Shown: positions 16,905-26,084, numbered from the stretch's first letter. The stretch is 47,857 nucleotides of DNA from Pedobacter kyungheensis (GCF_000812965.1 NZ_JSYN01000034.1:1-47857), one strand, 5' to 3'. A program made the numbers and translations. The notes: a model not told the origin generated them from the sequence alone.

Positions 16905-17909
16905 ATGGAAGCCATTAATCATAAATACCTCAGGGTTTTAGTAACCGGAGCTTCAGGTTTTATCGGGCGTAAACTTTGCCTTAGCCTTGCCGAAACGGGT
17001 CATGATGTAGTAGCCCTTTGCCGCGATACCGAACATCCTTTTCTCATCAGGCACCGCAACATCCATTTTGTAAAAGGCGATATTTTAGATGTTAAAAGTT
17101 TAGCAAAAGCGATGAAAGGTTGCGCTCAGGTTTACCATACCGCTGCCATGGCCAAAATGTGGTGTAAAAACGAAACCGATTTTTACGATGTAAATGTAAC
17201 CGGTACTGCCAACGTTTTAAGTTGTGCATTAAAATCGGGGGTCGACCGCGTAGTGCATACCTCAACTTGTGGGGTTTGGGGTCCAACGCTTAATCTTCCG
17301 GTTTCTGAAAACGATCCGCGGGCGGTAGGTTTTCCCATTAGCTACGAGCGTACCAAATACCTGGCAGAGCTCCAAGTAAAAGCCTTTGTACAAAAAGGGC
17401 TTGATGTGGTTATTGTAAATCCTTCGCGCGTTTATGGCGATGGGCCAATAACCGACAGCAATACTGTGAGTAAAATGGTTAGTGGTTATATGGGCGGCAC
17501 CTGGCATTTTATTCCAGGCGATGGAAAAGCCATTGCCAATTATGCCTTTGTAGACGATGTGGTTGAAGGGCATATTGCAGCTATGCAACATGGCCGAAAT
17601 GGCGAAAGATATATTTTGGGAGGCGAAGATGTTTCCTTTAATGGTTTCTTTAATACGCTGAAACAAATTACCGGGAAAAAACGCAGTCTGTATAAAATCC
17701 CGGTAAGTATCATTAAAGCTTACAGCATGCTCGAGTTTTTAAAAAACAGGTTGTTTAAGCTGACGCCATTTTTCCTCCCCGAATTTGCCGACCGTTTAAA
17801 GTGTAATCAACAATATTGCAGCAATAAGGCCATTGCGGAGTTGAACTATCGTATTACACCTTTTGCGGTTGGTTTAGGAAAAACAGTTAACCATTTTCAA
17901 CGTAATTAA
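16905..17909 (+). CDS. NAD-dependent epimerase/dehydratase family protein (extended SDR)
   Basis: This 334-residue extended short-chain dehydrogenase has the nucleotide-binding motif GASGFIG (15-21) and the catalytic pair Y147 and K151 in SYERTK. The pattern (HTAAMAKMW, HTSTCGVWG, VNPSRVYGDGP, NYAFVDDVVEGHIAAM) resembles the dihydroflavonol-reductase / 3-beta-hydroxysteroid dehydrogenase-like branch that includes hopanoid- and lipid-associated enzymes. It is translationally close to the DUF6134 gene (1-base gap). The substrate is unknown, and a lipid-linked keto or sugar group is only an inference. Confidence 0.85.
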   Translation: MEAINHKYLRVLVTGASGFIGRKLCLSLAETGHDVVALCRDTEHPFLIRHRNIHFVKGDILDVKSLAKAMKGCAQVYHTAAMAKMWCKNETDFYDVNVTGTANVLSCALKSGVDRVVHTSTCGVWGPTLNLPVSENDPRAVGFPISYERTKYLAELQVKAFVQKGLDVVIVNPSRVYGDGPITDSNTVSKMVSGYMGGTWHFIPGDGKAIANYAFVDDVVEGHIAAMQHGRNGERYILGGEDVSFNGFFNTLKQITGKKRSLYKIPVSIIKAYSMLEFLKNRLFKLTPFFLPEFADRLKCNQQYCSNKAIAELNYRITPFAVGLGKTVNHFQRN

Positions 17910-18104
17910 AGATAAATGAAAAGAATGCATACAGCTAATTTGGAATTTAAATCCGTGTTTATCTGTGCAATCTGTGGCAAAAAAAAAATATGGTCGATAC
18001 AATCGACGTGCTTGTGCGTCCTCGTTACAAACGAGGACGATAAGAAATATTAATTTGTGGCTAAAATAGAAGGAAGAGAACGATAAGAAATTAGTAAAAT
18101 AAAA
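17910..18104. repeat. Intergenic repeat fragments
   Basis: The spacer carries the phrase 'aatccgtgtttatctgtgcaatctgtggc' split around 17949-17978 and a hairpin gtcctcg-ttacaaa-cgaggac at about 18018-18038. A related 'acaaacgaggat' occurs at about 36960. A relative of the first phrase ('accacagataaaaaggatgaatacagatg') follows the next gene at about 18911. These look like dispersed intergenic repeats. Confidence 0.5.
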
Positions 18105-18896
18105 ATGAAACAACTAACAGCTTTAATTACAGGTGCAAGTGAAGGTTTAGGGAAATCTTTTGCCATTGAGTGGGCGCAACGTGGTCTAAATTTGGTGCTG
18201 GTTGCCTTGCCAAACAGTGGGTTAGATTATCTGGCCAATTACCTCAGGGTTAATTTTAACGCTAAGGTTTTCTGTATCGAAATAGACCTGACCGAAAATA
18301 CTTCAGCCAATCAAATATTTGAGCAACTGAAGGTGATGGAGATAGAAATTAATGTTCTGATTAACAATGCAGGTTTGGGGAACTGGTCGTGGTTTGAAGA
18401 TAAGAACACCGATTTTTACCGCACCCAAATTGAGCTGAATATAACTAACACGGTGTTGCTTACCCGCTTATTTTTAAACCACATTGATAAGGCTAAAACC
18501 AGCTATATTTTAAATGTAGGGAGTTTGGGCGGCCATTTTATTGTGCCTAAAAAGCAGGTTTATGGGGCAACCAAGTCGTTTATTGGCTATTTTACGCGCT
18601 GCCTGCAGCTCGAACTCAGTGGTACCAATGTGCACATCAGTTTGCTTAGTCCCGGAGGCATTAATACCAAGCCCGAACTGCTGGTAATGAACCATACATT
18701 GAAGGGTTTTGCCAAAGCCACCATTTTGGAGGCCGATTATGTAGCCAAAACAGCAATTGATGGGATGTTTAAAGGTAAAAAGGAAATTATCCCTGGTTTT
18801 GCCAACCGTTTTCTGGTACTGCTGGATAAAATAATCCCCACCTTTTTAAAAGAAATTATAATAAGGCGTAAATTGAGAACGATTTTAACAGCATAA
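18105..18896 (+). CDS. Classical short-chain dehydrogenase/reductase
   Basis: This 263-residue SDR oxidoreductase has the cofactor motif GASEGLG (10-16), NNAG (87-90) and the catalytic triad S140, Y153 and K157 (LNVGSLGG and VYGATKS). The relatively long C-terminal end with hydrophobic segments (FLVLLDKIIPTFLKEIIIRR) resembles SDRs of the DltE/17-beta-HSD12-like type acting on acyl chains. The specific substrate is unknown. It lies 195 bases after the epimerase gene in the same direction, with repeat fragments between them, so cotranscription is uncertain. Confidence 0.88.
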   Translation: MKQLTALITGASEGLGKSFAIEWAQRGLNLVLVALPNSGLDYLANYLRVNFNAKVFCIEIDLTENTSANQIFEQLKVMEIEINVLINNAGLGNWSWFEDKNTDFYRTQIELNITNTVLLTRLFLNHIDKAKTSYILNVGSLGGHFIVPKKQVYGATKSFIGYFTRCLQLELSGTNVHISLLSPGGINTKPELLVMNHTLKGFAKATILEADYVAKTAIDGMFKGKKEIIPGFANRFLVLLDKIIPTFLKEIIIRRKLRTILTA

Positions 18897-19014
18897 GATG
18901 TGAAATATTAACCACAGATAAAAAGGATGAATACAGATGAAGGCCTATCTTTTAAGATTGACTTATCCCACTTATTATCTGTGTTAAAAGAAACGAAAAA
19001 CATTAATAACAGGC

Positions 19015-19581
19015 TTGGAAAGTAACGATACGCATCTTATTGGATTAATCAAAAGCGGCAACAAGCAGGCTTTCGACGAAGCATTTTTAATGCATTTTAA
19101 AAGCCTGCACGCCTATGCTTTTACCATGGTTAAAGATCGCGATGATGCCGAAGAGATTGTACAGAATGTTTTTGTGCGCATCTGGACCCGTCGTGAACAG
19201 CTTAAAACTGATGGCTTTTTAAAATCGTTCCTTTACCGGGCTGTACACAATGAAAGCTTAAATTATCTGAAACATCAAAAAGTAAGATCGAATTTCAATG
19301 TACATTATGCCGATGCCGTGAAAAACGAGATGGGAAACTTAAATACAGAAATTACAGTAACTGAATTGGAGAAAAATATCCATTCAGCAATTAATGATCT
19401 GCCAGAAAAATGCCGTCATGTATTTCAGCTGAGCAGGTTCGAGCAGATGAAATATCAGGAAATTGCTGCTGCCCTTAATATTTCGGTTAAAACGGTCGAA
19501 AATCAGATGGGTAAAGCGCTAAAGATTTTAAGGCATCAGGTAATCGATTTTCTGATCCTCATTTTCATTCTTTTAAAATAA
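19015..19581 (+). CDS. ECF-type RNA polymerase sigma factor
   Basis: This 188-residue sigma-70 family protein has region 2 (AYAFTMVKDRDDAEEIVQNV, leading into FVRIWTRR) and region 4 (INDLPEKCRHVFQLSRFEQM, then KYQEIAAALNISVKTVENQM). It belongs to the Bacteroidota ECF group that works with FecR anti-sigma factors. The start is taken as TTG at 19015, because two stop codons lie immediately upstream in frame and later ATGs would remove part of region 2. The FecR gene follows 4 bases after the stop codon. It probably transcribes the downstream STN/surface-repeat gene and related targets on an extracellular signal. Confidence 0.93.
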   Translation: MESNDTHLIGLIKSGNKQAFDEAFLMHFKSLHAYAFTMVKDRDDAEEIVQNVFVRIWTRREQLKTDGFLKSFLYRAVHNESLNYLKHQKVRSNFNVHYADAVKNEMGNLNTEITVTELEKNIHSAINDLPEKCRHVFQLSRFEQMKYQEIAAALNISVKTVENQMGKALKILRHQVIDFLILIFILLK

Positions 19582-19585
19582 ACGT

Positions 19586-20542
19586 ATGGATAAAAATTTT
19601 ACACCTATAAATGAAGATTTGCTTGCAAAATACCTGCTTGGCGAGGCCACTGTGCCCGAAAGTGAGCAGGTAGAGTTATGGGCAAAATCTTCTCCCGAAA
19701 ACCTTAAACAATTAACCGATTTCAGAACCATACTGGAAAAAAGCAAACTGCAGCATGATTCAGGGATTGATGCGCAGGATGCTTTAGCCAGATTAAACCT
19801 GCGGTTGGAAAAAGAAACTAAAGCCAAAATGTGGGCTTACAAAAACGTGCTGCGCTGGGTAGCAGTTATCGCAATTGTTTTTGCGGCAGGCTTGTTTGCT
19901 TATCAAAATCTGGTGGCTAACAAACTGACGGTAACCAGCAATGCAATGGCATTAACCCAGCAATTGCCCGATGGTTCTACAGTGATTCTGAATAAGCAAT
20001 CTTCTTTGTCGTTTGTAGGTGGCTTTTTTAATAAAACCCGACAGGTAAAACTTAAGGGTGAGGCTTTTTTTAAAGTGAGTGCCAACAAAGCGAAACCCTT
20101 TATCATTGATGTTAATCAGGTGCAGATAACAGTTGTGGGTACAGCATTTAATGTAAAAAGCAATAACAACGAAACGGTGGTGATTGTAGAAAGCGGCATT
20201 GTTAAAGTGAATAACCGGCAAGATAGTGTGCGCTTAACTGCTGGCGAGAAAGTAGTAGTTACCCAAAATCAAACCAAATTATTTAAAGGCGAAAACCAGG
20301 GTAAACTTTACAACTACTATTACTCTGGCGAGTTGGTTTGTGATGGAACTCCGCTCAGTGAACTGGTTCCGGTGCTTAACGAAAAATTTAAAGCCAATAT
20401 TGTTATTGCGAATCCGGCTATTCAAACTTTACCGATTAGCACCACCTTTAAAAATGAAAAGTTAAACGAAATTTTGGAGGTGGTGGCTCAAACCCTAAAA
20501 ATTAAAGTCGAATATGGTCAGGGAATTATTAAACTGAAATAA
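19586..20542 (+). CDS. FecR family anti-sigma factor
   Basis: This 318-residue single-pass inner-membrane regulator has a cytoplasmic N-terminal sigma-binding part (residues 1-85, LLAKYLLGEATVPESEQVEL), one membrane helix (about 89-110), a periplasmic FecR domain (about 115-215, with QQLPDGSTVILNKQSSLSF) and a C-terminal DUF4974/STN-like domain (from about 245). The length and layout are standard for Bacteroidota. It should hold the adjacent sigma factor inactive until signalled through an outer-membrane partner. The partner gene directly downstream (3-base gap) is unusual in not encoding a TonB receptor. Confidence 0.93.
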   Translation: MDKNFTPINEDLLAKYLLGEATVPESEQVELWAKSSPENLKQLTDFRTILEKSKLQHDSGIDAQDALARLNLRLEKETKAKMWAYKNVLRWVAVIAIVFAAGLFAYQNLVANKLTVTSNAMALTQQLPDGSTVILNKQSSLSFVGGFFNKTRQVKLKGEAFFKVSANKAKPFIIDVNQVQITVVGTAFNVKSNNNETVVIVESGIVKVNNRQDSVRLTAGEKVVVTQNQTKLFKGENQGKLYNYYYSGELVCDGTPLSELVPVLNEKFKANIVIANPAIQTLPISTTFKNEKLNEILEVVAQTLKIKVEYGQGIIKLK

Positions 20543-20545
20543 ACC

Positions 20546-22402
20546 ATGCGGATAGTCAGACTGATTTGTTTTTTGTTGCTGTGGTTTAATTTTTCTGCTC
20601 GGGCGCAGTCGCTTTTAGCCAGGAATATTTCGCTTAACATCGAAAAGCAACAACTGGGTAAGGTACTAAGTATGATTGAAACGCAGGGGGCATTCCGCTT
20701 CTCTTACAACAGCAATATATTGCCAACCGATAGTCTGGTTAGCATTCATGATAATAATTTAAATATTGCTGAGGCGCTCGATAAAATCTTAAATCACCGT
20801 TTCGAATACCGCCAGGCTGGTAATTTCATTATCATCAGGTACGCGCCCATGGAGTTGGTGTTGCTCGTTAACGAATCGGTAGGTAATACCGATTTGTATA
20901 CCATTACTGGCCAAATTGTTGATAAACAATTGCACAAACCCATAGCCGATGCCAGTATTTATGAAAAGAACTTACTGGTTTCCGAAATTTCGGATGGCAA
21001 TGGGTATTTTTCCATGCGTTTAAAAAATATTAGCCAGCCCATTTCTTTAACCGTTAGTAAAGAGAACTATAAATCAACCGTTACCCATTTTCTGGCAGAG
21101 GTTAATGTAGTTCATACCAAAGGTCAGGTTAGTGAGCGTTTTATTAGTGGTAATTTGGATGAAGTAGAAAAAACCTGGTTAGGGAATGCATTGGTTACTA
21201 CCGGGCAAAAAATCCAGTCGATTAATATTGGTGGCTTTATTGCTAAAGCACCTTTTCAGTTTGCCTTGCTTCCGGGCTTAAACTCTCATGGTTCCTTAAG
21301 CGGGCAAGTGGTTAATAAGTTTTCTTTTAATGCCATTGGTGCCTATAGCGCTGGTGTAGATGGTGGCGAAATTGGTTTAATTTTCAATATTGATAAGAGC
21401 GATGTACAGTACTTTCAGTTTGCCGGTGCTTTTAACCTGGTTGGTGGTAATGTTCACGGCACTCAAATAGCAGGTTTCTTCAACCAGGTAATTGGTGGAG
21501 TGAAGGCCGCACAGGTTGCACTCGGTTATAATTATGTAGGTAAAAGTTTTGAAGGCTTTCAGGTTGGTGGCATTTACAACCACATTGGCAATGATTTTAA
21601 TGGTATGCAGGTATCATTAGGTTTGAATACTATTGGCAGAAGACTGAATGGTTTTCAGGTTGGGGCATTTAACCTGGTTGCTGAAAAACAAGAGGGAATT
21701 CAGATTGGGGTTGCCGCAAATCTGGTTAGAGATAAGTCCAGAGGGATGCAAATTGCAGGTATAGCCAATTTAAATCAGCAATCAGAAGGGGTGAGTATTG
21801 CCGTATTGGGTAATTACACCGCAAGTACATCCAGAGGCTTGCAAACCGGAGTAATTAATTATGCCGGGAAACTTAAAGGAGCCCAATTGGGTATTATTAA
21901 TATTTCGAAACAGAACGATGGTTACTCCATTGGTTTAATTAATGTTGCCCTAAACGGATACCATAAATTTAGCCTGGGTACAAACGAAAGTACGCCCTAC
22001 AATGTGGCTTATAAAGGAGGCAGCAAGCGTCTGTACAATGTGTTAATGTTTGGAATGAACAGTAAAGTAGGCGAGAAGGTATACACAGCAGGTTTGGGCT
22101 TTGGAAAAGAAATTGGTCTTTTCGGTAGGTTTTCCTTAAACCCCGAAATCAGCAGCCAATATGTTTATCAGGGCAGTTGGGATTACCTTAATCTCCTCAA
22201 TAAATTCGAATTGCCGTTAAATATCCGCATAAATAAATGGCTGGCCATACAAGGTGGCCCTTCGGTAAATGCGTATTATACCAAACAAAATACGGCTATT
22301 GGTAATTTTGGTTTATTACAGCAAAAACATCAGGATTTTTCTTTTAAAAATCCACGCCTTACCGGCTGGATTGGCTGGGATGTGGGGCTGGTAATTTTGT
22401 AA
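20546..22402 (+). CDS. STN and carboxypeptidase-regulatory-like domain protein with LA_2272-type surface repeats
   Basis: This 618-residue exported protein has a signal peptide (about 1-20, ending ARAQ), an STN (secretin/TonB N-terminal) signalling domain (about 25-100, LLARNISLNIEKQQLGKVLS), a carboxypeptidase-D regulatory-like beta domain (about 117-185, ITGQIVDKQLHKPIADASIY) and a long region (about 225-470) of roughly 20-residue units of the form GxQxGxxxN, such as FEGFQVGGIYNHIG and LKGAQLGIINIS. These match the surface-repeat style of LA_2272-like proteins, and the final part is beta-rich and may be a small barrel. There is no TonB plug or receptor barrel. As third gene of the sigma/FecR operon, it probably passes a cell-surface signal through STN to FecR. 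Confidence 0.82.
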   Translation: MRIVRLICFLLLWFNFSARAQSLLARNISLNIEKQQLGKVLSMIETQGAFRFSYNSNILPTDSLVSIHDNNLNIAEALDKILNHRFEYRQAGNFIIIRYAPMELVLLVNESVGNTDLYTITGQIVDKQLHKPIADASIYEKNLLVSEISDGNGYFSMRLKNISQPISLTVSKENYKSTVTHFLAEVNVVHTKGQVSERFISGNLDEVEKTWLGNALVTTGQKIQSINIGGFIAKAPFQFALLPGLNSHGSLSGQVVNKFSFNAIGAYSAGVDGGEIGLIFNIDKSDVQYFQFAGAFNLVGGNVHGTQIAGFFNQVIGGVKAAQVALGYNYVGKSFEGFQVGGIYNHIGNDFNGMQVSLGLNTIGRRLNGFQVGAFNLVAEKQEGIQIGVAANLVRDKSRGMQIAGIANLNQQSEGVSIAVLGNYTASTSRGLQTGVINYAGKLKGAQLGIINISKQNDGYSIGLINVALNGYHKFSLGTNESTPYNVAYKGGSKRLYNVLMFGMNSKVGEKVYTAGLGFGKEIGLFGRFSLNPEISSQYVYQGSWDYLNLLNKFELPLNIRINKWLAIQGGPSVNAYYTKQNTAIGNFGLLQQKHQDFSFKNPRLTGWIGWDVGLVIL

Positions 22403-22436
22403 AACATAGCTTTGGGTTTAAACCCAAAGCTATGTT
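22403..22436. terminator. Perfect 34-bp palindrome between convergent genes
   Basis: The 17-base arms are perfect complements with no loop (aacatagctttgggttt and its complement). It sits between the stop codons of the STN protein and MMPL genes, so it most likely serves as a bidirectional terminator. Confidence 0.75.
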
Positions 22437-22444
22437 AATGCCAA

Positions 22445-24796
22445 TTAATGATCAAATTCACTCGCGTTCTTTGCGCTTTCTTCATCAGAAATCAGTTTCC
22501 TGACTTTCTTTTTATCCAGCCACAATACCAAAGCAGGTAATAAGGTGAGGTTAAAAATCAGCGCTACTAAAAGTGTTATTGACAGGAGTAGTCCCAATAC
22601 TACTGTTCCGCCGAAAGTTGAAGCAGTGAAGATCCCAAACCCAAAGAATAAGATTAGGGCAATATGCGTCATACTTACACCGGTTTCGGTAATCGTATCG
22701 GTAATTACTTTAGGTACACTGAAATTGGTCAGGTTAAGCTCTTGCTGGTACCGGGTAAGGAAATAAATGGTTTGATCGGAGGCCAGACCAAAGGCAATGG
22801 TAAAAATTAAAATGGTTGAAGGTTTTAACGAAATACCAAAATAGCCCATAATACCAGCGGTAATAATCAAGGGCACAATGTTGGGCAACAACGAAATAAA
22901 CATAATACCCAGACTCTTAAACTGAGCCAGCCTTAATAACGAAATTAACACGATGGCAAGAGCAATACTTTCTACCAGGTGTTTTAGCATGTAATCGGTG
23001 CCTTTAGAAAAAATGATGCTTGAGCCGGTTAGTTCTACATCAAATTTGGCCGGAGGTAAAATGCTGTCGATCCTAGGCTTCAGTTCGGCCATAATGGCGT
23101 CGAGGCGTTTCGAACCCACATCAGCCATCTGAAAGCTGATTCTGGTGCTTTGGTTGCCTTTACTGATAAAATTGGTTAATAAACTGGCATTTCCTTTTCC
23201 TCCATTGGCAATGTAGGCCAGAATAAAGTTCTTCTCGAGGTTGTCAGGCAAACGGAAAAAGGTAGAATCGTTATTGTAAAAAGCCTGTGTAGCGTATTTT
23301 AAGCCCATGTTTACCGAAATAGAACGCGAAAATTCCGGATAGGCTGAAATCATTTTCTCCAGTTTTTCTATTCTTTTCAGGTTGGTTAGGTTGAAAACGC
23401 CATTCTTTTTCTTCGTGTCCACGCTTACTTCAAGCGGTAAAATCCCCTCAAAGTTTTTCTCAAAGAATTTTAAATCGGTTAAAATTTCCGAGTTTTTGGG
23501 TAAATCGTCAACCACGTAGCCATTAACATTGATTTTCATTACCCCAATAAATGCGATGATCGAAATCACAATGGTACCTATATAAATTAAGCCGCTTTTT
23601 TGCTGTACCAGCCTGTCTGTTTTAACCAGTAATTTGTGCAGAAAACCTTCTTCAACATGGGTTTGCGCTTTCAGTTTAGGTGCCGGCAGGTAGCTGAAAA
23701 TGATTGGAATTAAACACAGACACATTAACCAGGTAACCATTACATTGATCGAAGCCACACTGCCAAACTGCATCAATAGCTCGCTACCGGTAAAATACAA
23801 TACGCCGAAACCAATGGCTGCGGTAATATTAGCGATTAACGTGGTAATGGCAATCCGCTCAATAGTTACGCTTAATGCCAGTTGTTTGTCGCCATGTTTT
23901 CTCAGCTCGTTCTGGTATTTGTTTAACAATAAAATACTATTCGGAATACCAATAATTACAATAAGTGGTGGGATAAGCCCTGTTAAAATGGTCAGTTCAA
24001 AACCGAATAGCACCAGGGTACCAATACTCCAGATTACACCCATTACCACTACCAGGATCGGGAAGAAAACAGCGTAGAATTTCTTGAAGAAAAACAGTAA
24101 AATCAGTGCCGAAACTAAGATCGATAATCCTAAAAATAACACGAACTCATTGCTAACCAGCTTACTCACTGCAGTACGGATGTAAGGTAAGCCCGAAATA
24201 TGTACCTGTATTTTTGTCTTACTCTGGAAAGCTTTAGCTTTGGCCTCGATTTCTTTTAAAATCGGGTTGCGCGCTGCGGTATTTAATATTTTGGTATCGA
24301 AAGTAATGGCCATTAAAGTGGCATTCTGACGGTTGTACACCAAACCCTCGAAAAAAGGATTGTTATAGATGGTGTTTTTAATCGAGTCCATCTCACTATC
24401 CGTTTTAACCAAACCACCCGGTATCGGTTTTAAAACAAATTTTTGGTTTACCGTATCTTTCTCCAGTTGGAAAATCCTACCTGATGATAATACCTGTTTG
24501 ATGCCTTTTAGTTTCTGGATGCTGTTAGATAGTTCTACCCACTGGTTGTAAACTTCCGTCTTGAAGATATCGGGCGATTGTATACCCACAACCATCACAC
24601 TGCCATCTTCGCCAAAAGTTTTTTTGAAGGCATTGTATTTAATAAATGCACTATCGGTTACGGGTAAAATTTTACTTCCTGTGTAAGAGAGTTTTACGTT
24701 TTTGGCCTGATAAGCCATGAAAATGGTTCCGAGAACGAAAAATAGAATGATTGCGATACGGTTCTGAAGAATAAATCTCGATAGCTTAACCCACAT
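22445..24796 (-). CDS. MMPL/RND superfamily exporter
   Basis: This 783-residue inner-membrane protein has the duplicated layout of the RND/MMPL family: helix 1 (about 9-28), a large periplasmic loop, a block of five or six helices beginning VSNEFVLFLGLSILVSALIL, then a second helix, loop and helix block (MLKHLVESIALAIVLISLLRLAQ onwards). Conserved segments include IVIIGIPNSILLLNKYQNEL and FGLASDQTIYFLTRYQ at the putative proton-relay helices. It resembles the predicted lipid or hydrophobic-compound exporters (COG1033-like) rather than tripartite drug pumps. No membrane-fusion protein is adjacent. It is divergent from recO, with a taagttttg-like region (tagttttg at 24828-24835, minus strand) as possible promoter. 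Confidence 0.88.
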   Translation of the reverse strand: MWVKLSRFILQNRIAIILFFVLGTIFMAYQAKNVKLSYTGSKILPVTDSAFIKYNAFKKTFGEDGSVMVVGIQSPDIFKTEVYNQWVELSNSIQKLKGIKQVLSSGRIFQLEKDTVNQKFVLKPIPGGLVKTDSEMDSIKNTIYNNPFFEGLVYNRQNATLMAITFDTKILNTAARNPILKEIEAKAKAFQSKTKIQVHISGLPYIRTAVSKLVSNEFVLFLGLSILVSALILLFFFKKFYAVFFPILVVVMGVIWSIGTLVLFGFELTILTGLIPPLIVIIGIPNSILLLNKYQNELRKHGDKQLALSVTIERIAITTLIANITAAIGFGVLYFTGSELLMQFGSVASINVMVTWLMCLCLIPIIFSYLPAPKLKAQTHVEEGFLHKLLVKTDRLVQQKSGLIYIGTIVISIIAFIGVMKINVNGYVVDDLPKNSEILTDLKFFEKNFEGILPLEVSVDTKKKNGVFNLTNLKRIEKLEKMISAYPEFSRSISVNMGLKYATQAFYNNDSTFFRLPDNLEKNFILAYIANGGKGNASLLTNFISKGNQSTRISFQMADVGSKRLDAIMAELKPRIDSILPPAKFDVELTGSSIIFSKGTDYMLKHLVESIALAIVLISLLRLAQFKSLGIMFISLLPNIVPLIITAGIMGYFGISLKPSTILIFTIAFGLASDQTIYFLTRYQQELNLTNFSVPKVITDTITETGVSMTHIALILFFGFGIFTASTFGGTVVLGLLLSITLLVALIFNLTLLPALVLWLDKKKVRKLISDEESAKNASEFDH

Positions 24797-24871
24797 GTGC
24801 AGCTTTTTTTAATGATAATATTAACGGCAAAACTAATCTTATTTGTAAAACGTGATTACTTTTTGCACAAT

Positions 24872-24898
24872 TAAATTTGCACAAATAACATACTTTTG
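24872..24898 (+). promoter_or_regulatory. Possible -7 boxes for recO
   Basis: Two TAnnTTTG matches, taaatttg (24872-24879) and tacttttg (24891-24898), precede recO. TTTG sequences upstream are at non-ideal distances (25-26 bases), so which box is used is uncertain. Confidence 0.4.
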
Positions 24899-24917
24899 AA
24901 AAAAATGTTTTAAACGC

Positions 24918-25643
24918 ATGTTGCATAAAGTTAGAGGGATTGTTTTAAAGACCACCAATTACAGCGAAAGCAGTGTGATTGTGCAGGTACTTACCGATAA
25001 ATTTGGCATGCAGTCTTACCTGATAAACGGAGTTAAAAAGCCAAAAGCTAAGATTAAGATGAACATGCTTCAATCGCTCCATTTGCTCGATATGGTGGTG
25101 TACCATAAGGCTAATACCAACATTCAGCGGGTAGCTGAAGTGCGGCAAACACCAGTGTTTAAAAGCATTCCTTACGATATGGTAAAAACCAGTATCGTTA
25201 TTTTTCTTAACGAAGTATTGTATAAAAGCATCAGGCAACAATCATCTGATGAAGATCTGTTCGATTATATTTTCAGCTCGGTAGCCTGGTTTGATGAAGT
25301 GGAAGAAATCAGCCCGAATTTTCACCTGTCTTTTTTACTAAAACTGACCCGTTTTTTGGGTTTTGCGCCAAACGAAAAAAGAAGAACCGACCAGATTTAC
25401 TTCGATTTGCAGGAAGGGGAGTTCTTTTCGCGGGTGCCCATTCATGCCAATTACCTGCAATTAGACGATGCTTTACAGTTTATTTCACTTTATAATACAC
25501 CACTCGAAAAAAATTCTGAAATAAAATTAACCAATGCGCAGCGCAGGTTTTTGTTAGATAAGATATTGGTTTTCTATACCTTACATACGGCTTCGTTTGG
25601 TACAGTTCAGTCGCATAAAATCCTCGAAACTTTGCTGAGCTGA
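24918..25643 (+). CDS. recO: DNA repair protein RecO
   Basis: This 241-residue recombination mediator has the N-terminal OB-fold (MLHKVRGIVLKTTNYSESSV, then FGMQSYLINGVKKPKAK) and the helical C-terminal domain (LSFLLKLTRFLGFAP). RecO works with RecR and RecF to load RecA on SSB-coated single-stranded DNA in the cytoplasm. The C-terminal zinc-binding cysteines found in some RecO proteins are absent. The length is typical. The tRNA-Val promoter starts 18 bases past its stop codon. Confidence 0.94.
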   Translation: MLHKVRGIVLKTTNYSESSVIVQVLTDKFGMQSYLINGVKKPKAKIKMNMLQSLHLLDMVVYHKANTNIQRVAEVRQTPVFKSIPYDMVKTSIVIFLNEVLYKSIRQQSSDEDLFDYIFSSVAWFDEVEEISPNFHLSFLLKLTRFLGFAPNEKRRTDQIYFDLQEGEFFSRVPIHANYLQLDDALQFISLYNTPLEKNSEIKLTNAQRRFLLDKILVFYTLHTASFGTVQSHKILETLLS

Positions 25644-25660
25644 AAAAAAAGAAAAAAAGA

Positions 25661-25691
25661 TTTGCAGAACAGTTTTATAGCGCTATATTTG
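25661..25691 (+). promoter_or_regulatory. Consensus promoter of the tRNA-Val cluster
   Basis: A TTTG at 25661-25664 and tatatttg at 25684-25691 are separated by exactly 19 bases, a perfect Bacteroidota primary promoter. The first tRNA begins 46 bases after the -7 box. Confidence 0.8.
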
Positions 25692-25736
25692 CATTCCCAA
25701 ACGGAGAGTGGGCATTAAATTGACAAAATAACAAAA

Positions 25737-25814
25737 GGGAAATTAGCTCAGCTGGTTCAGAGCACCTCGTTTACACCGAGGGGGTCGGGGGTTCGAACCC
25801 CTCATTTCCCACCA
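25737..25814 (+). tRNA. tRNA-Val (anticodon UAC), copy 1
   Basis: The acceptor arm gggaaat pairs with atttccc, the anticodon stem ctcg/cgag encloses the loop tttacac with anticodon TAC (reads valine GTA and probably other GTN codons), and the T arm is cgggggttcgaacccc-like. The CCA end is encoded (25812-25814). Confidence 0.97.
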
Positions 25815-25858
25815 GACTTTTTAAGGAGTTGAAAAGTTTTTAATTACAATACTCACCA

Positions 25859-25933
25859 GGGAAATTAGCTCAGCTGGTTCAGAGCACCTCGTTTACACCG
25901 AGGGGGTCGGGGGTTCGAACCCCTCATTTCCCA
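25859..25933 (+). tRNA. tRNA-Val (anticodon UAC), copy 2
   Basis: This copy is identical over the 75-base body to copies 1 and 3. The CCA is not encoded here (acg follows the acceptor stem), so it would have to be added after transcription. Confidence 0.96.
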
Positions 25934-25937
25934 CGAA

Positions 25938-25968
25938 AAGCCTTTCAGGAAACTGGAGGGCTTTTTTT
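25938..25968 (+). terminator. Hairpin with T-run after tRNA copy 2
   Basis: The arm agcctttc pairs imperfectly with gagggct, followed by seven Ts. It is a near-duplicate of the hairpin after copy 3 (about 26085-26116). Confidence 0.6.
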
Positions 25969-26006
25969 ATGGTTAAAATTTTCCGTTTTAATTGCAATAC
26001 TCATCA

Positions 26007-26084
26007 GGGAAATTAGCTCAGCTGGTTCAGAGCACCTCGTTTACACCGAGGGGGTCGGGGGTTCGAACCCCTCATTTCCCACCA
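26007..26084 (+). tRNA. tRNA-Val (anticodon UAC), copy 3
   Basis: The body is identical to copies 1 and 2, and the CCA end is encoded (26082-26084). Confidence 0.97.

Noticed and set aside
22545..24551. Several plus-strand ORFs of 60-125 codons inside the MMPL exporter gene
   Set aside because: They are antisense shadows of the exporter's hydrophobic coding sequence.
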